Part shown: one piece after another, positions 9,842 through 16,334 of the stretch
How positions within the stretch are numbered: position 1 is the first letter of the stretch
How the letters are laid out: every line of letters starts with the position of its first letter
Assembly: GCA_002394635.1 (NCBI GenBank)
Contig: DGUK01000028.1
Location: 1-21,459 of the forward strand
Length of the DNA stretch: 21,459 nt
Source: Faecalitalea sp. UBA4312
GTDB taxonomy: Bacteria > Bacillota_I > Bacilli_A > Erysipelotrichales > Erysipelotrichaceae
Direction: 5' to 3'
Notes under the pieces: generated by a model
Database searches by the model: none
What the model saw: the letters and a program-made list of their open reading frames with translations, nothing else
What the model was told of the DNA's origin: nothing
Program-made: the position numbers and the translations under genes

Positions 9842-10381
9842 CTACTTATTGTGTTTCTTTTTATAATTCACTGTTCGGATCATACTTTCAATTTTATCGT
9901 TTTGTGACTTAGTGACACTGATGGCAAAATTGTTCTTCATAACGATCCTTAAACTGATGCTTCCCACTCCGCCGATCGGTTCTCTTTTGGCAATATCTGT
10001 GTATTTGAAGAAGCGATCACCGAAGAAGAAGCCGGTATCGGTAAACCACATGCGTTTTCCGGCCAGCGAATTGATCAGAATGGTCACAAAGATCAATGCG
10101 ATGGTTATATAAGCACAACGATACATCAGATACTGGTCTTCAGCTATTCGAACTGTATTTAAATTGAAGCTGATATATACACAAACCAATATCATAATAA
10201 TAGATATGATGATCCATCGCCGTGATTCATCAAAAACCTCGATGACAGTATGGTTCGATTTGAACTCTTTCAGAGCTTTTGTGTGGGTGATATAAATTGT
10301 AATCGAATGGTAGATAGAATACAGAGCATATACAACGAGTATTCCAACGATGATCCATCCTACAACATGATTTCCAAACAT
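9842..10381 (-). CDS. Three-helix membrane protein, paralogue of the protein at 12046-12588
   Basis: A 179-residue protein of unknown function. Hydrophobic segments lie at about residues 7-30, 56-73 and 89-106. The conserved piece RMWFTDTGFFFGD (110-122) follows the third helix, and the rest is a soluble, basic C-terminal part. It aligns without gaps over the first 120 residues with the protein at 12046-12588 (about 38 identities by hand count). The frame is open to an ATG at 10396, but I chose 10381: GGAGGG stands seven bases before it on the minus strand, and the ATG at 10396 overlaps that ribosome site. The gapless alignment from residue 1 supports both starts. The gene is divergent from the thioesterase gene. 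Confidence 0.8.
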   Translation of the reverse strand: MFGNHVVGWIIVGILVVYALYSIYHSITIYITHTKALKEFKSNHTVIEVFDESRRWIIISIIMILVCVYISFNLNTVRIAEDQYLMYRCAYITIALIFVTILINSLAGKRMWFTDTGFFFGDRFFKYTDIAKREPIGGVGSISLRIVMKNNFAISVTKSQNDKIESMIRTVNYKKKHNK

Positions 10382-10408
10382 AAGATATCCCTCCATTATG
10401 TGGATATT

Positions 10409-10417
10409 ATTATAGCA
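10409..10417 (-). promoter_or_regulatory. Candidate extended -10 promoter for the minus-strand membrane protein gene
   Basis: On the minus strand the sequence reads TGCTATAAT, a perfect -10 with the TGn extension, 28 bases upstream of the ATG at 10381. No good -35 box is visible, as often with extended -10 promoters. Confidence 0.55.
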
Positions 10418-10425
10418 TTAATTTA

Positions 10426-10434
10426 TGTTAGAAT
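10426..10434 (+). promoter_or_regulatory. Candidate extended -10 promoter for the thioesterase-nagA operon
   Basis: TGTTAGAAT matches the extended -10 form TGnTANAAT, 28 bases before the thioesterase ATG. Only 8 bases separate it from the divergent extended -10 at 10409-10417, so the two promoters would compete for RNA polymerase. Confidence 0.5.
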
Positions 10435-10461
10435 AGTAATAATTAGGAGAAAAATGATAGA

Positions 10462-10875
10462 ATGAGATCATTGGAAAATCAATTCAACACATCGGAATAC
10501 TTGATAAAGAACAATATGAAGGTGCTGGAGGTGGATGAAGACCATGTGTGCATGGAACAACGGGTTACCGATTCCATACGAAATATTTACGGGAATGTGC
10601 ATGGAGGCTCTTTATTTGCTTTGGCCGATACGACAGCGGGTATACAATGCATGGCAAACGGAAGAAAATGTGTCACATTGGACGGAGATATCCACTTTGT
10701 CCATCCGGCAGCTGGATCTATGATCTATAGCCGTTCCGAACTAGTATCTATGGGGCATTCCGTAGGTGTTTTTAATGTAAACATCTTTGATGAAGATGAG
10801 ACATTGACGTCCAGAGCGACAATGACGATGTATTTTATTAAAGAAAAGAGGGAAGAAAATGTTGCTTCAAAGTAA
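10462..10875 (+). CDS. PaaI-type hotdog-fold thioesterase
   Basis: The 137-residue protein has the hotdog core of the PaaI/YdiI acyl-CoA thioesterase group: the HGG motif at 47-49 in NVHGGSLFALADTTAGI, with Asp56 as the likely catalytic acid on the central helix. The end SRATMTMYF matches the last strand of the fold. It should hydrolyse an acyl- or aryl-CoA thioester in the cytosol; the substrate is unknown. An earlier ATG at 10454 stops after three codons and is not a start. AGGAGA (10445-10450) serves ATG 10462 at a long spacing of about 11 bases. Its last 17 bases overlap nagA, so the two are probably co-translated. Confidence 0.9.
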   Translation: MRSLENQFNTSEYLIKNNMKVLEVDEDHVCMEQRVTDSIRNIYGNVHGGSLFALADTTAGIQCMANGRKCVTLDGDIHFVHPAAGSMIYSRSELVSMGHSVGVFNVNIFDEDETLTSRATMTMYFIKEKREENVASK

Positions 10876-12004
10876 ACGTATTTGGGTTGTAAATACATGG
10901 ATAGAGGCACAACTGGAGATTAAAGGGGAGAAAATTACGGCTGTTTATCCATATGGAACAAAAAAAGTGGACAAGGATTATGGAAATTTGCGGATCGTTC
11001 CCGGTTTTATAGATTGCCATACCCACGGCGCATACGGGTTTGATACCAATGATGCCCAACCGGAAGGGTTACGAAACTGGGTCAAAAATATTGTTCAAGA
11101 AGGGGTGACCGGCATTTTGCCGACAACCATTACCCAAAGTGAAAAAGTATTGACTGCTGCCGTGGCCAATGTAGCCAAAGTCGTAGAGGAAGGCTACGAA
11201 GGGGCTGAAATATTAGGCATTCACTTTGAAGGACCGTACCTGGATCAGGAATACAAAGGAGCTCAGCCTGAGCAATACTGTGTAAAACCGGATGTGGAAC
11301 AATTTCAAAGATATTACAAAGCCAGTCATCACCTGATCAAGATCATTACCGTGGCATGTGAGCACGACGAAGATTTTGCGTTGACAAAATATTGTGTACA
11401 GCATGGGATCGTGGTAAGTCAGGGCCATTCTTCTGCTACCTATGAACAAGCAAAACTGGCGATAGCCAATGGGGCCGGCAGCATGACACATGTATTTAAT
11501 GGCATGACCAAGTTCCATCATAGAGATCCCGGTCTGGTAGGGGCAGCTATGCGTTTTCGTAATGTATATGGCGAGGTCATCTGCGATGGAAACCACTCAA
11601 CACCGGAAGCATTAAATGATTATTTTACGGCAAAAGGCCCGGATCATGGGATCCTGATCACGGATTCATTAAAAGTCAAGGGATTACCGGTCGGAACTAG
11701 GACCTTGTTTGGCGGAAATCTGATCGAACTGGCCGAAGACGGCAGCGCTCACCTGGTTGAAGCAGGAAATCTGGCAGGTTCTACGCTGAAGGTCAATGAT
11801 GGCCTTCGTGTCCTGGTGGAAAAAGCGCAGGTTCCTTGGCAGACAGCAATCAATGCCTGTACCATCAATCCAGCCAGGATGCTGAAAGTGGATGATCGCA
11901 AGGGAACGCTGCAGGCAGGAAAGGATGCCGATATTGTTGTTCTGAATGAGGATTACTCCGTTTTTGATGTGTTTGCCCGGGGGAAACAGGTTGCTAGAAC
12001 TTAA
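10859..12004 (+). CDS. nagA: N-acetylglucosamine-6-phosphate deacetylase
   Basis: NagA removes acetate from GlcNAc-6-P to give glucosamine-6-P, linking amino-sugar use and wall recycling to glycolysis. The 381-residue protein is full length with the amidohydrolase landmarks: the HTHG motif at 54-57 in GFIDCHTHGAYGFDT, the metal ligand Glu124 in HFEGPYL, His190 in SQGHSSATY, His211 in MTHVFNGM, and the catalytic Asp269 in ITDSLKVKGLP. The end IVVLNEDYSVFDVFARGKQV is the usual small beta domain. The start overlaps the thioesterase gene by 17 bases and has AGAGGGAAG (10847-10855) upstream. No nagB or dedicated GlcNAc transporter is adjacent in this window. The next promoter lies inside its 3-prime end. 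Confidence 0.96.
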   Translation: MLLQSKRIWVVNTWIEAQLEIKGEKITAVYPYGTKKVDKDYGNLRIVPGFIDCHTHGAYGFDTNDAQPEGLRNWVKNIVQEGVTGILPTTITQSEKVLTAAVANVAKVVEEGYEGAEILGIHFEGPYLDQEYKGAQPEQYCVKPDVEQFQRYYKASHHLIKIITVACEHDEDFALTKYCVQHGIVVSQGHSSATYEQAKLAIANGAGSMTHVFNGMTKFHHRDPGLVGAAMRFRNVYGEVICDGNHSTPEALNDYFTAKGPDHGILITDSLKVKGLPVGTRTLFGGNLIELAEDGSAHLVEAGNLAGSTLKVNDGLRVLVEKAQVPWQTAINACTINPARMLKVDDRKGTLQAGKDADIVVLNEDYSVFDVFARGKQVART

Positions 12005-12018
12005 AAACGTGTTATAAT
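11991..12018 (+). promoter_or_regulatory. Candidate sigma-A promoter for the 12046-12998 gene pair
   Basis: TTGCTA (11991-11996) and TATAAT (12013-12018) are separated by 16 bases, and the -10 carries the TGn extension (TGT at 12010-12012). The -35 lies in the last codons of nagA. No terminator separates nagA from the next gene, so read-through is also likely. Confidence 0.7.
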
Positions 12019-12045
12019 ACACCTTGTTAAAGAGAGAGAATGCAT

Positions 12046-12588
12046 ATGATGAACAATACGATCATCCAATGGGCAGTGGCTGCTTTATTCATTGGATACA
12101 CAGGATATTCAACTTTTAAAAGTATAAAACTATTGACAACACATCGGCAGAAGCTGGAGGAATTTCAGAATCGTTTTCCACATGCCGAGCTGTATGACAG
12201 AAGCAAATCCGGAATGTCGGTAGCCATTGTGCTCTGTCTGTTATGTGCTGTTCTGTATTTTACGACCGACCGTTTTGGTGTGGCGCCGGATCAGCTTTTC
12301 TACTATAAACTGGCGTATATTTCGTTGGGGATCGTGTTTGTAGGACTGATCTTTGAATCCTATGTCAGACAGCGTATGTGGTTTACAGAAGAAGGTCTTT
12401 TCTTTGTGGATACGTATTATCGCTTCCGAATGATTACGGATTATGAGATCCAGAAAAGCCTGATGAAAAACGTCAAGATCGTTTGGGGAAACAAAGGAGA
12501 TTTTATTGTTTCTGCCAAGATGGCGCAGGAAATCCGGGCAAGGGAAAAAGCCTGGAAGGAACAGCGGAAAAAGAATAAGAAAAAATAG
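12046..12588 (+). CDS. Three-helix membrane protein, paralogue of the protein at 9842-10381
   Basis: A 180-residue protein of unknown function with hydrophobic segments at about residues 6-22, 57-72 and 88-105. The shared signature RMWFTEEGLFFVD stands at 110-122, followed by a soluble part and a strongly basic end (KEQRKKNKKK). The region 1-120 aligns gaplessly with the minus-strand protein at 9842-10381. Possible starts are ATG 12040, 12046 and 12049; GAGAG at about 12032-12038 fits 12046 best, and the alignment begins there. It is followed 11 bases later by the tail-anchored small protein gene. The layout of three helices then a basic cytosolic part suggests a membrane-bound sensor or scaffold, but this is not shown. 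Confidence 0.8.
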   Translation: MMNNTIIQWAVAALFIGYTGYSTFKSIKLLTTHRQKLEEFQNRFPHAELYDRSKSGMSVAIVLCLLCAVLYFTTDRFGVAPDQLFYYKLAYISLGIVFVGLIFESYVRQRMWFTEEGLFFVDTYYRFRMITDYEIQKSLMKNVKIVWGNKGDFIVSAKMAQEIRAREKAWKEQRKKNKKK

Positions 12589-12599
12589 GGGTTTTAACT

Positions 12600-12998
12600 A
12601 TGCCGAAAGACACAAAACAAAACCAGGATCCGAACACGGAAGCACCGGATACCATTGTTTCCTCATTGTTTGGAAAGAAAAAAAAGAAGAAAACAGCTGA
12701 AGGGACCGCAACGTCACTGGTTGTACAGAACTTGAAAAAACATAATGCAGTTTCAGAAGAAACAGCTATCCCAATTGCAGATTTTAAAAATGTAAAGCTA
12801 TCTACAACGACATTGGCTTTTACGTTGGCAAATCTGATCGAACAGGGTGTTGTTGTACAGACGAAAGATGAAAAATACTACTATGATGATATGAAGTTCA
12901 AGGAAATTGAAAAAAATTTTCTGAAGGGATATTCTATGATCATCATTATCCCGTTGGTCTTTGTGGTACTCTTTTTGTTACTGAGAGCTGTATTTTAG
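12600..12998 (+). CDS. Small tail-anchored protein with a possible winged-helix-like core
   Basis: A 132-residue protein I do not recognise. It has a polar N terminus with a run of lysines (KKKKKK, about residues 26-31), a folded middle (about 38-100) with LVVQNLKKHNAVSEETAIPI and TLAFTLANLIEQGVVVQTKD, and a single hydrophobic segment at about 112-130 that ends only one or two residues before the stop. The middle, with helix, turn, helix and then a short hairpin ending in KYYYDD, resembles a winged helix, a reading by eye only. The anchor at the very end suggests membrane attachment with the bulk in the cytosol. TAGGGG (12587-12592) is the probable ribosome site. It shares the transcript with the gene at 12046 and is followed by a terminator. 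Confidence 0.75.
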   Translation: MPKDTKQNQDPNTEAPDTIVSSLFGKKKKKKTAEGTATSLVVQNLKKHNAVSEETAIPIADFKNVKLSTTTLAFTLANLIEQGVVVQTKDEKYYYDDMKFKEIEKNFLKGYSMIIIIPLVFVVLFLLLRAVF

Positions 12999-13006
12999 AA
13001 TAATGG

Positions 13007-13037
13007 AAAAACGAAATTTTGCATTTCGTTTTTTTTT
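13007..13037 (+). terminator. Rho-independent terminator before the PTS operon
   Basis: AAAAACGAAAT (13007-13017), loop TTTGC, then ATTTCGTTTTT (13023-13033) form an 11-bp stem; the T run continues to 13037. Confidence 0.88.
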
Positions 13038-13124
13038 GTAAACCATAGAGCCGGTTTATTACAAATTTAAAAATATAAAAATAAATAATAAACACTTTAA
13101 TCTAATTATGTGAAAATATGTGTG

Positions 13125-13151
13125 CAAGACTTGAAAACGCTTTTAGTCTTG
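13125..13151 (+). promoter_or_regulatory. 27-bp palindromic operator enclosing a cre-like site
   Basis: CAAGACT (13125-13131) and AGTCTTG (13145-13151) are perfect inverted arms separated by 13 bases. Their centres are 20 bases apart, about two turns of the helix, as expected for a dimeric regulator or a pair of half-sites. It surrounds the cre core and covers the -35 box and part of the spacer. The protein that would bind is unknown. Confidence 0.5.
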
Positions 13152-13159
13152 AGTATAAT
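13131..13159 (+). promoter_or_regulatory. Sigma-A promoter of the mannose-family PTS operon
   Basis: TTGAAA (13131-13136) and a perfect TATAAT (13154-13159) are separated by exactly 17 bases. The predicted leader to the EIIA start is about 25 bases and carries TGGAGGAAA. This looks like a strong promoter. Confidence 0.85.
13132..13145 (+). promoter_or_regulatory. cre-like catabolite response element (CcpA site)
   Basis: TGAAAACGCTTTTA matches the Bacillus cre consensus TGWAANCGNTNWCA at 13 of 14 positions (T instead of C at position 13). It overlaps the -35 box, where CcpA binding would repress. CcpA control is inferred from the match and from the kind of operon. Confidence 0.72.
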
Positions 13160-13189
13160 TTTAGATAGTTGATAAATGGAGGAAACATA

Positions 13190-13621
13190 ATGAAATACGT
13201 TGTTATGGTTAGCCATGGCGAGTTTGCCCCTGGCTTGCATTCTGCTGTCAAAATGATGACAGGCGATCGTACTGATGTTTTGAGCACAAGCTTAAAGGAT
13301 GGAATGAGCGCAGATCAGTTTGCAGAAAATTTTAAAGAATTAGTAAAAGACATTAAAGAAGACGATCAGATTATTTTATTAGCTGATATTCTTAGCGGAT
13401 CTCCGTTCACGAACGCACTGAACGTTTTGAGTGAAAAGGGTCAGTTAGGCAACACATTGGTTATCGCCGGTATGAATATGCCATTGGCCATCACAGCTGT
13501 CTTGATGAAAGATAACTTTGATGATCTGAATGTTTTGAAAGAAACATTATTAAGTGAAGGACGTAACGGATTAGTTGAATTTGAAGTAGCTTCAGACGAA
13601 GACGAAGACGACGATTTATAA
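13190..13621 (+). CDS. PTS mannose/fructose/sorbose family EIIA component
   Basis: This 143-residue protein is the cytosolic EIIA of a mannose-class PTS. HPr passes phosphate to its active His9 in VSHGEFAPGL. The core is about 130 residues, with LLADILSGSPFTNAL as the typical middle motif and VIAGMNMPLAI after it. It ends in an acidic tail (DEDEDDDL). An in-frame ATG at 13169 would add seven residues; I chose 13190 because TGGAGGAAA ends five bases before it and the family starts here with a beta strand. It is the first gene of the operon, with the EIIB as a separate gene 60 bases downstream, whereas E. coli ManX joins EIIA and EIIB in one chain. Confidence 0.95.
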   Translation: MKYVVMVSHGEFAPGLHSAVKMMTGDRTDVLSTSLKDGMSADQFAENFKELVKDIKEDDQIILLADILSGSPFTNALNVLSEKGQLGNTLVIAGMNMPLAITAVLMKDNFDDLNVLKETLLSEGRNGLVEFEVASDEDEDDDL

Positions 13622-13630
13622 TAATAAAAG

Positions 13631-13652
13631 GCTTTAACGCAATAGCGTAAGC
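13631..13652 (+). other. Small hairpin between EIIA and EIIB genes
   Basis: GCTT and ACGC (13631-13634, 13637-13640) pair with GCGTAAGC (13645-13652) to make an 8-bp stem with a two-base bulge and an AATA loop. No T run follows. It may mark an RNA processing or stability site between the genes; this is a weak call. Confidence 0.35.
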
Positions 13653-13681
13653 ATACATCTATTAGAGGAGGAAAAAATAAT

Positions 13682-14173
13682 ATGATTACTTTTATGCGTG
13701 TTGATGACCGTATCATCCACGGACAGATCGTTACTAGATGGTCTAAAGAATTCCCTTGTGACGGAATCGTTGCTGTAAATGATAAAGCAGCTACTACTCC
13801 AGTATTGGCAAAATCTTTCAAGGCAAGTACTGATAAGAAAGTATTTGTTTGGACTCATGAACATTGGGTAGAAAAATGCCAGACTGTTAAAGATTCCAAG
13901 AAAAACTATTTCTTGATCACTAAGAATCCTATCGATATGAAACAGATTCTTGTTGATGACGGATTTGTTCCTAATGATGTTAAGACATTGATCATCGGAC
14001 CATGTAATGATCGTCCGGGTGCTACAAAATTAGGAAACAACCAAAGTATCACTCAGGAAGAAGCAGATGCATTAGAAGCTATTTCCCAGAAGGGTTATAC
14101 AGTTGAATTTGCATTGGTACGCGAAACTTCCATCGGTACTTGGGACAAATTTAGATCTAAATTCGGATACTAA
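13682..14173 (+). CDS. PTS mannose/fructose/sorbose family EIIB component
   Basis: The 163-residue cytosolic EIIB takes phosphate from EIIA on His13 in VDDRIIHGQIVTRW, the hallmark of the mannose-class EIIB, and hands it to the sugar bound by EIIC/EIID. The rest of the fold is typical, with VNDKAATTPVLAKSFKAS and the late motif LVRETSIGTWDKF. It has a very strong ribosome site (AGAGGAGG, 13664-13671). The sugar cannot be fixed by sequence; mannose, glucose, fructose, sorbose, N-acetylgalactosamine and gut glycan sugars are all served by the class. Codon choice (many ACT, GTT, CGT) differs from nearby housekeeping genes and suggests high expression. Confidence 0.95.
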   Translation: MITFMRVDDRIIHGQIVTRWSKEFPCDGIVAVNDKAATTPVLAKSFKASTDKKVFVWTHEHWVEKCQTVKDSKKNYFLITKNPIDMKQILVDDGFVPNDVKTLIIGPCNDRPGATKLGNNQSITQEEADALEAISQKGYTVEFALVRETSIGTWDKFRSKFGY

Positions 14174-14234
14174 GAGGTAGATATAGTATTTGAATGAGGA
14201 TATATCAAACTTATAGCAAAAGGAGAGAGAGTGT

Positions 14235-15071
14235 ATGAGTTTATTTCAAGCAATTTTAATTGGTATTCTTAGTATGTGCGCTGCTTCTACTATTGCATGT
14301 TTGGGTACTACAGTAGGTAACTATACTATGAACCGTCCATTGGTTGCCGGTTTATTAGTTGGTATCGTAATGGGTGACGTATCTGGTGTTATCCAGGTTG
14401 CTATCCCTATGCAGGTAATGTGGATTGCCCTGGTTACTCCAGGTGGAACCGTTGCATCTGACTTACGTGCCGTTTCCTACATCGGTATTCCATTGGCATA
14501 TGTAGGTGCTAAAGCAGCAGGTATGGACTTCAGTGGACCTGAAGCACAAGGTTTAGCTTCCAGTATTTCCGCAATGACTGGTGTTATCGGTATCACATTG
14601 TTCTACGGAACAGCGATGATGAACCTGATCTGGCAGCATTGGGGCTGGGCTCAGTTGGAAAAAGGTAATATTGACTGCTTAGGAACTGTGGATGTAATTC
14701 TACCTTTAATTTCACACTTCGTATTGTCATTCTTGCCTTGTACTTTATTATGTTACTTTGGTGCTGGAGCTGTAGAACAGGTATTCCAGAACTTGAACAC
14801 AGATGTATGGTACATCAAAGCTATCCTGACAGTTGGTTCTTTATTACCGGCAGTAGGTATCGCAATCTTGTTGAAATCTGTAGTTTCTAAGATGACTGAC
14901 CTGATTTACTTCTTATTCGGTTTCGCTCTGGCAGCTTCTATGGGATTGACTTTATTAGCAGCTACAGCTGTTGGTGCGGCATTCGCATTGGTAAACTACC
15001 AGTTAACTATGTCTAAAGCTAACGGAGGATCCGGTGGATCTGACGATTTTGATGATGAGGAGGATATTTAA
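14235..15071 (+). CDS. PTS mannose/fructose/sorbose family EIIC component
   Basis: The 278-residue membrane protein is the EIIC that forms the sugar pathway with EIID. It is largely hydrophobic with several membrane helices. Family landmarks include NRPLVAGLLVGIVMGDVSGVIQVA near the start and the TPGGTVASDLRAVSYIGIPLAY region. The usual length is about 255-270; here a glycine linker and an acidic end (GGSGG, then DDFDDEEDI) extend the C terminus, parallel to the acidic tail of EIIA. AAAAGGAGAGAG lies a few bases before the ATG. It ends two bases before the EIID start; EIID's ribosome site (GAGGAGG) is made from the codons of the acidic tail. Confidence 0.95.
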   Translation: MSLFQAILIGILSMCAASTIACLGTTVGNYTMNRPLVAGLLVGIVMGDVSGVIQVAIPMQVMWIALVTPGGTVASDLRAVSYIGIPLAYVGAKAAGMDFSGPEAQGLASSISAMTGVIGITLFYGTAMMNLIWQHWGWAQLEKGNIDCLGTVDVILPLISHFVLSFLPCTLLCYFGAGAVEQVFQNLNTDVWYIKAILTVGSLLPAVGIAILLKSVVSKMTDLIYFLFGFALAASMGLTLLAATAVGAAFALVNYQLTMSKANGGSGGSDDFDDEEDI

Positions 15072-15073
15072 TT

Positions 15074-15895
15074 ATGGCTGAAAAGAAAATTTCACAAAAG
15101 ACATTGAATACTTCCTTCTGGCGTTGGTGGTATGGAAACTTGACTTGTTTCTCTCAAGAACACATGCAGACATTTGGATACATGTGGTCAATGCTTCCAA
15201 TTATTAAAGAATTGTATCCTACAAAAGAGGAACAAATCGAAAAACTGAACACTTATTCACCATTCTTCAACACTGAACCTCAGATCGGTGGTTTGGTAGT
15301 AGGTATCACTGCTGGTTTGGAAGAAGCTCGTGCAAATGGTGCTGAAGATATCGATGATGAAATGATCAATGGTATTCGTGCCGGTCTGATGGGACCTTTG
15401 GCAGGTATCGGTGACTCTTTGATCGTTGGTACTTACATTCCTATCTTATTAGGTATCGCTTTAGGTTTCGCTGAAGGCGGATCTGCATTAGGACCTCTGT
15501 TCTATATCATCGTATGGAACGTTACAGAAATCTTATTCGAAAGATTCATCTATAAGAAGGGTTATGAATTAGGTGGTACTGCCGTTGACTTATTAGTTGG
15601 TGAGCAGGCTACAGCATTCCGTGAATCTGTAATCGTTATGGGTCAGGTTATCGTTGGTGCCATGGCTGCTTCCTGGGTAAGCGTTGGATCTCCATTGGTA
15701 ATCGCTAAAGACTCTACAGGTGCTGACGTATTGTTGATCGACAAATTAGATGGTGCATTCCCTAAATTACTGACTTGCATATTCGTATTATTAGCTTGGT
15801 TCTTAATGGCTAAGAAGAATATGTCACCAGTTAAGGTATTGTTACTGTACGTTGTGATCGGTTTCGTTGGATCTGTTCTTGGATTATTAGGATAG
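15074..15895 (+). CDS. PTS mannose/fructose/sorbose family EIID component
   Basis: This 273-residue membrane protein is found only in mannose-class PTS. The N-terminal region has the signature SFWRWWYGNLTCFSQEHMQ and MLPIIKELYP, then FFNTEPQIGGLVVGITAGLE, and the central motif GLMGPLAGIGDSLIVGTYIP. The C-terminal end has two hydrophobic segments. Length is normal for the family. Two bases separate it from EIIC, so expression is tightly coupled. It closes the operon, with a good terminator 15 bases after its stop. Confidence 0.96.
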   Translation: MAEKKISQKTLNTSFWRWWYGNLTCFSQEHMQTFGYMWSMLPIIKELYPTKEEQIEKLNTYSPFFNTEPQIGGLVVGITAGLEEARANGAEDIDDEMINGIRAGLMGPLAGIGDSLIVGTYIPILLGIALGFAEGGSALGPLFYIIVWNVTEILFERFIYKKGYELGGTAVDLLVGEQATAFRESVIVMGQVIVGAMAASWVSVGSPLVIAKDSTGADVLLIDKLDGAFPKLLTCIFVLLAWFLMAKKNMSPVKVLLLYVVIGFVGSVLGLLG

Positions 15896-15909
15896 TCATA
15901 ACGTATGTG

Positions 15910-15941
15910 AAGCGAAGGCCCAGCCTTCGCTTTCCTTTTTT
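15910..15941 (+). terminator. Rho-independent terminator of the PTS operon
   Basis: AAGCGAAGGC (15910-15919), a 3-base loop, then GCCTTCGCTT (15923-15932) form a perfect 10-bp GC-rich stem, followed by CC and a run of seven T (15935-15941). Confidence 0.93.
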
Positions 15942-15955
15942 AGAGAGGTGATAGT

Positions 15956-16276
15956 ATGATCAAACCAAATGTAGACAGAGAAAAGCTGGCAATGGCAATC
16001 CAGGAAGAAAATGCCATGATCCGGCGAGTAAAAAGAGTAATACACAGAGAGCTTTTCATCTTTTTGATCTTTGCGCTCTTATTTGTATGGGGATGGTTTA
16101 TCAAAAATGATCCAATCTTGCCTAATGTATCGGATACAGCACGAACAGTCTTTAAATGGATTGGTTTGATTGGCTCATTGCTTTCCGGAGGATTATTGAT
16201 ATTGTCCTTGATTTCTTTCAACAATGCCAAACAAAGCTTGTTGAAAAAGATTGATAAATATAATGAGAACAAGTAA
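15956..16276 (+). CDS. Small two-helix membrane protein downstream of the PTS
   Basis: A 106-residue protein of unknown function. A helical, charged N-terminal part (about 1-30; REKLAMAIQEENAMIRRVKR) precedes membrane segments at about 33-50 and 66-88, and a lysine-rich end (KKIDKYNENK) follows. AGAGGTG (15944-15950) is the ribosome site. It begins 15 bases after the PTS terminator and no room exists for a separate full promoter except within that terminator, so it is probably expressed by read-through. The hairpin directly after its stop shows it is the end of the transcript. It is not the DUF956-type protein sometimes found after mannose PTS genes. Confidence 0.75.
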   Translation: MIKPNVDREKLAMAIQEENAMIRRVKRVIHRELFIFLIFALLFVWGWFIKNDPILPNVSDTARTVFKWIGLIGSLLSGGLLILSLISFNNAKQSLLKKIDKYNENK

Positions 16277-16298
16277 CTGGCTATTGCCGGTTTTTTTT
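16275..16298 (+). terminator. Rho-independent terminator after the small membrane protein
   Basis: AACTGGC (16275-16281), loop TATT, then GCCGGTT (16286-16292) form a 7-bp stem with one G-U pair and run into eight T (16291-16298). The stem begins in the stop codon. Confidence 0.85.
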
Positions 16299-16334
16299 AT
16301 TTCAGTGAAAGTAAACAGTCTTATCGGCATAAAT

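Noticed and set aside
14174..14234. Inverted GATATA/TATATC and TTTGA/TCAAA pieces between EIIB and EIIC
   Set aside because: Five to six A/T pairs with loops over ten bases; not stable enough to call a structure.
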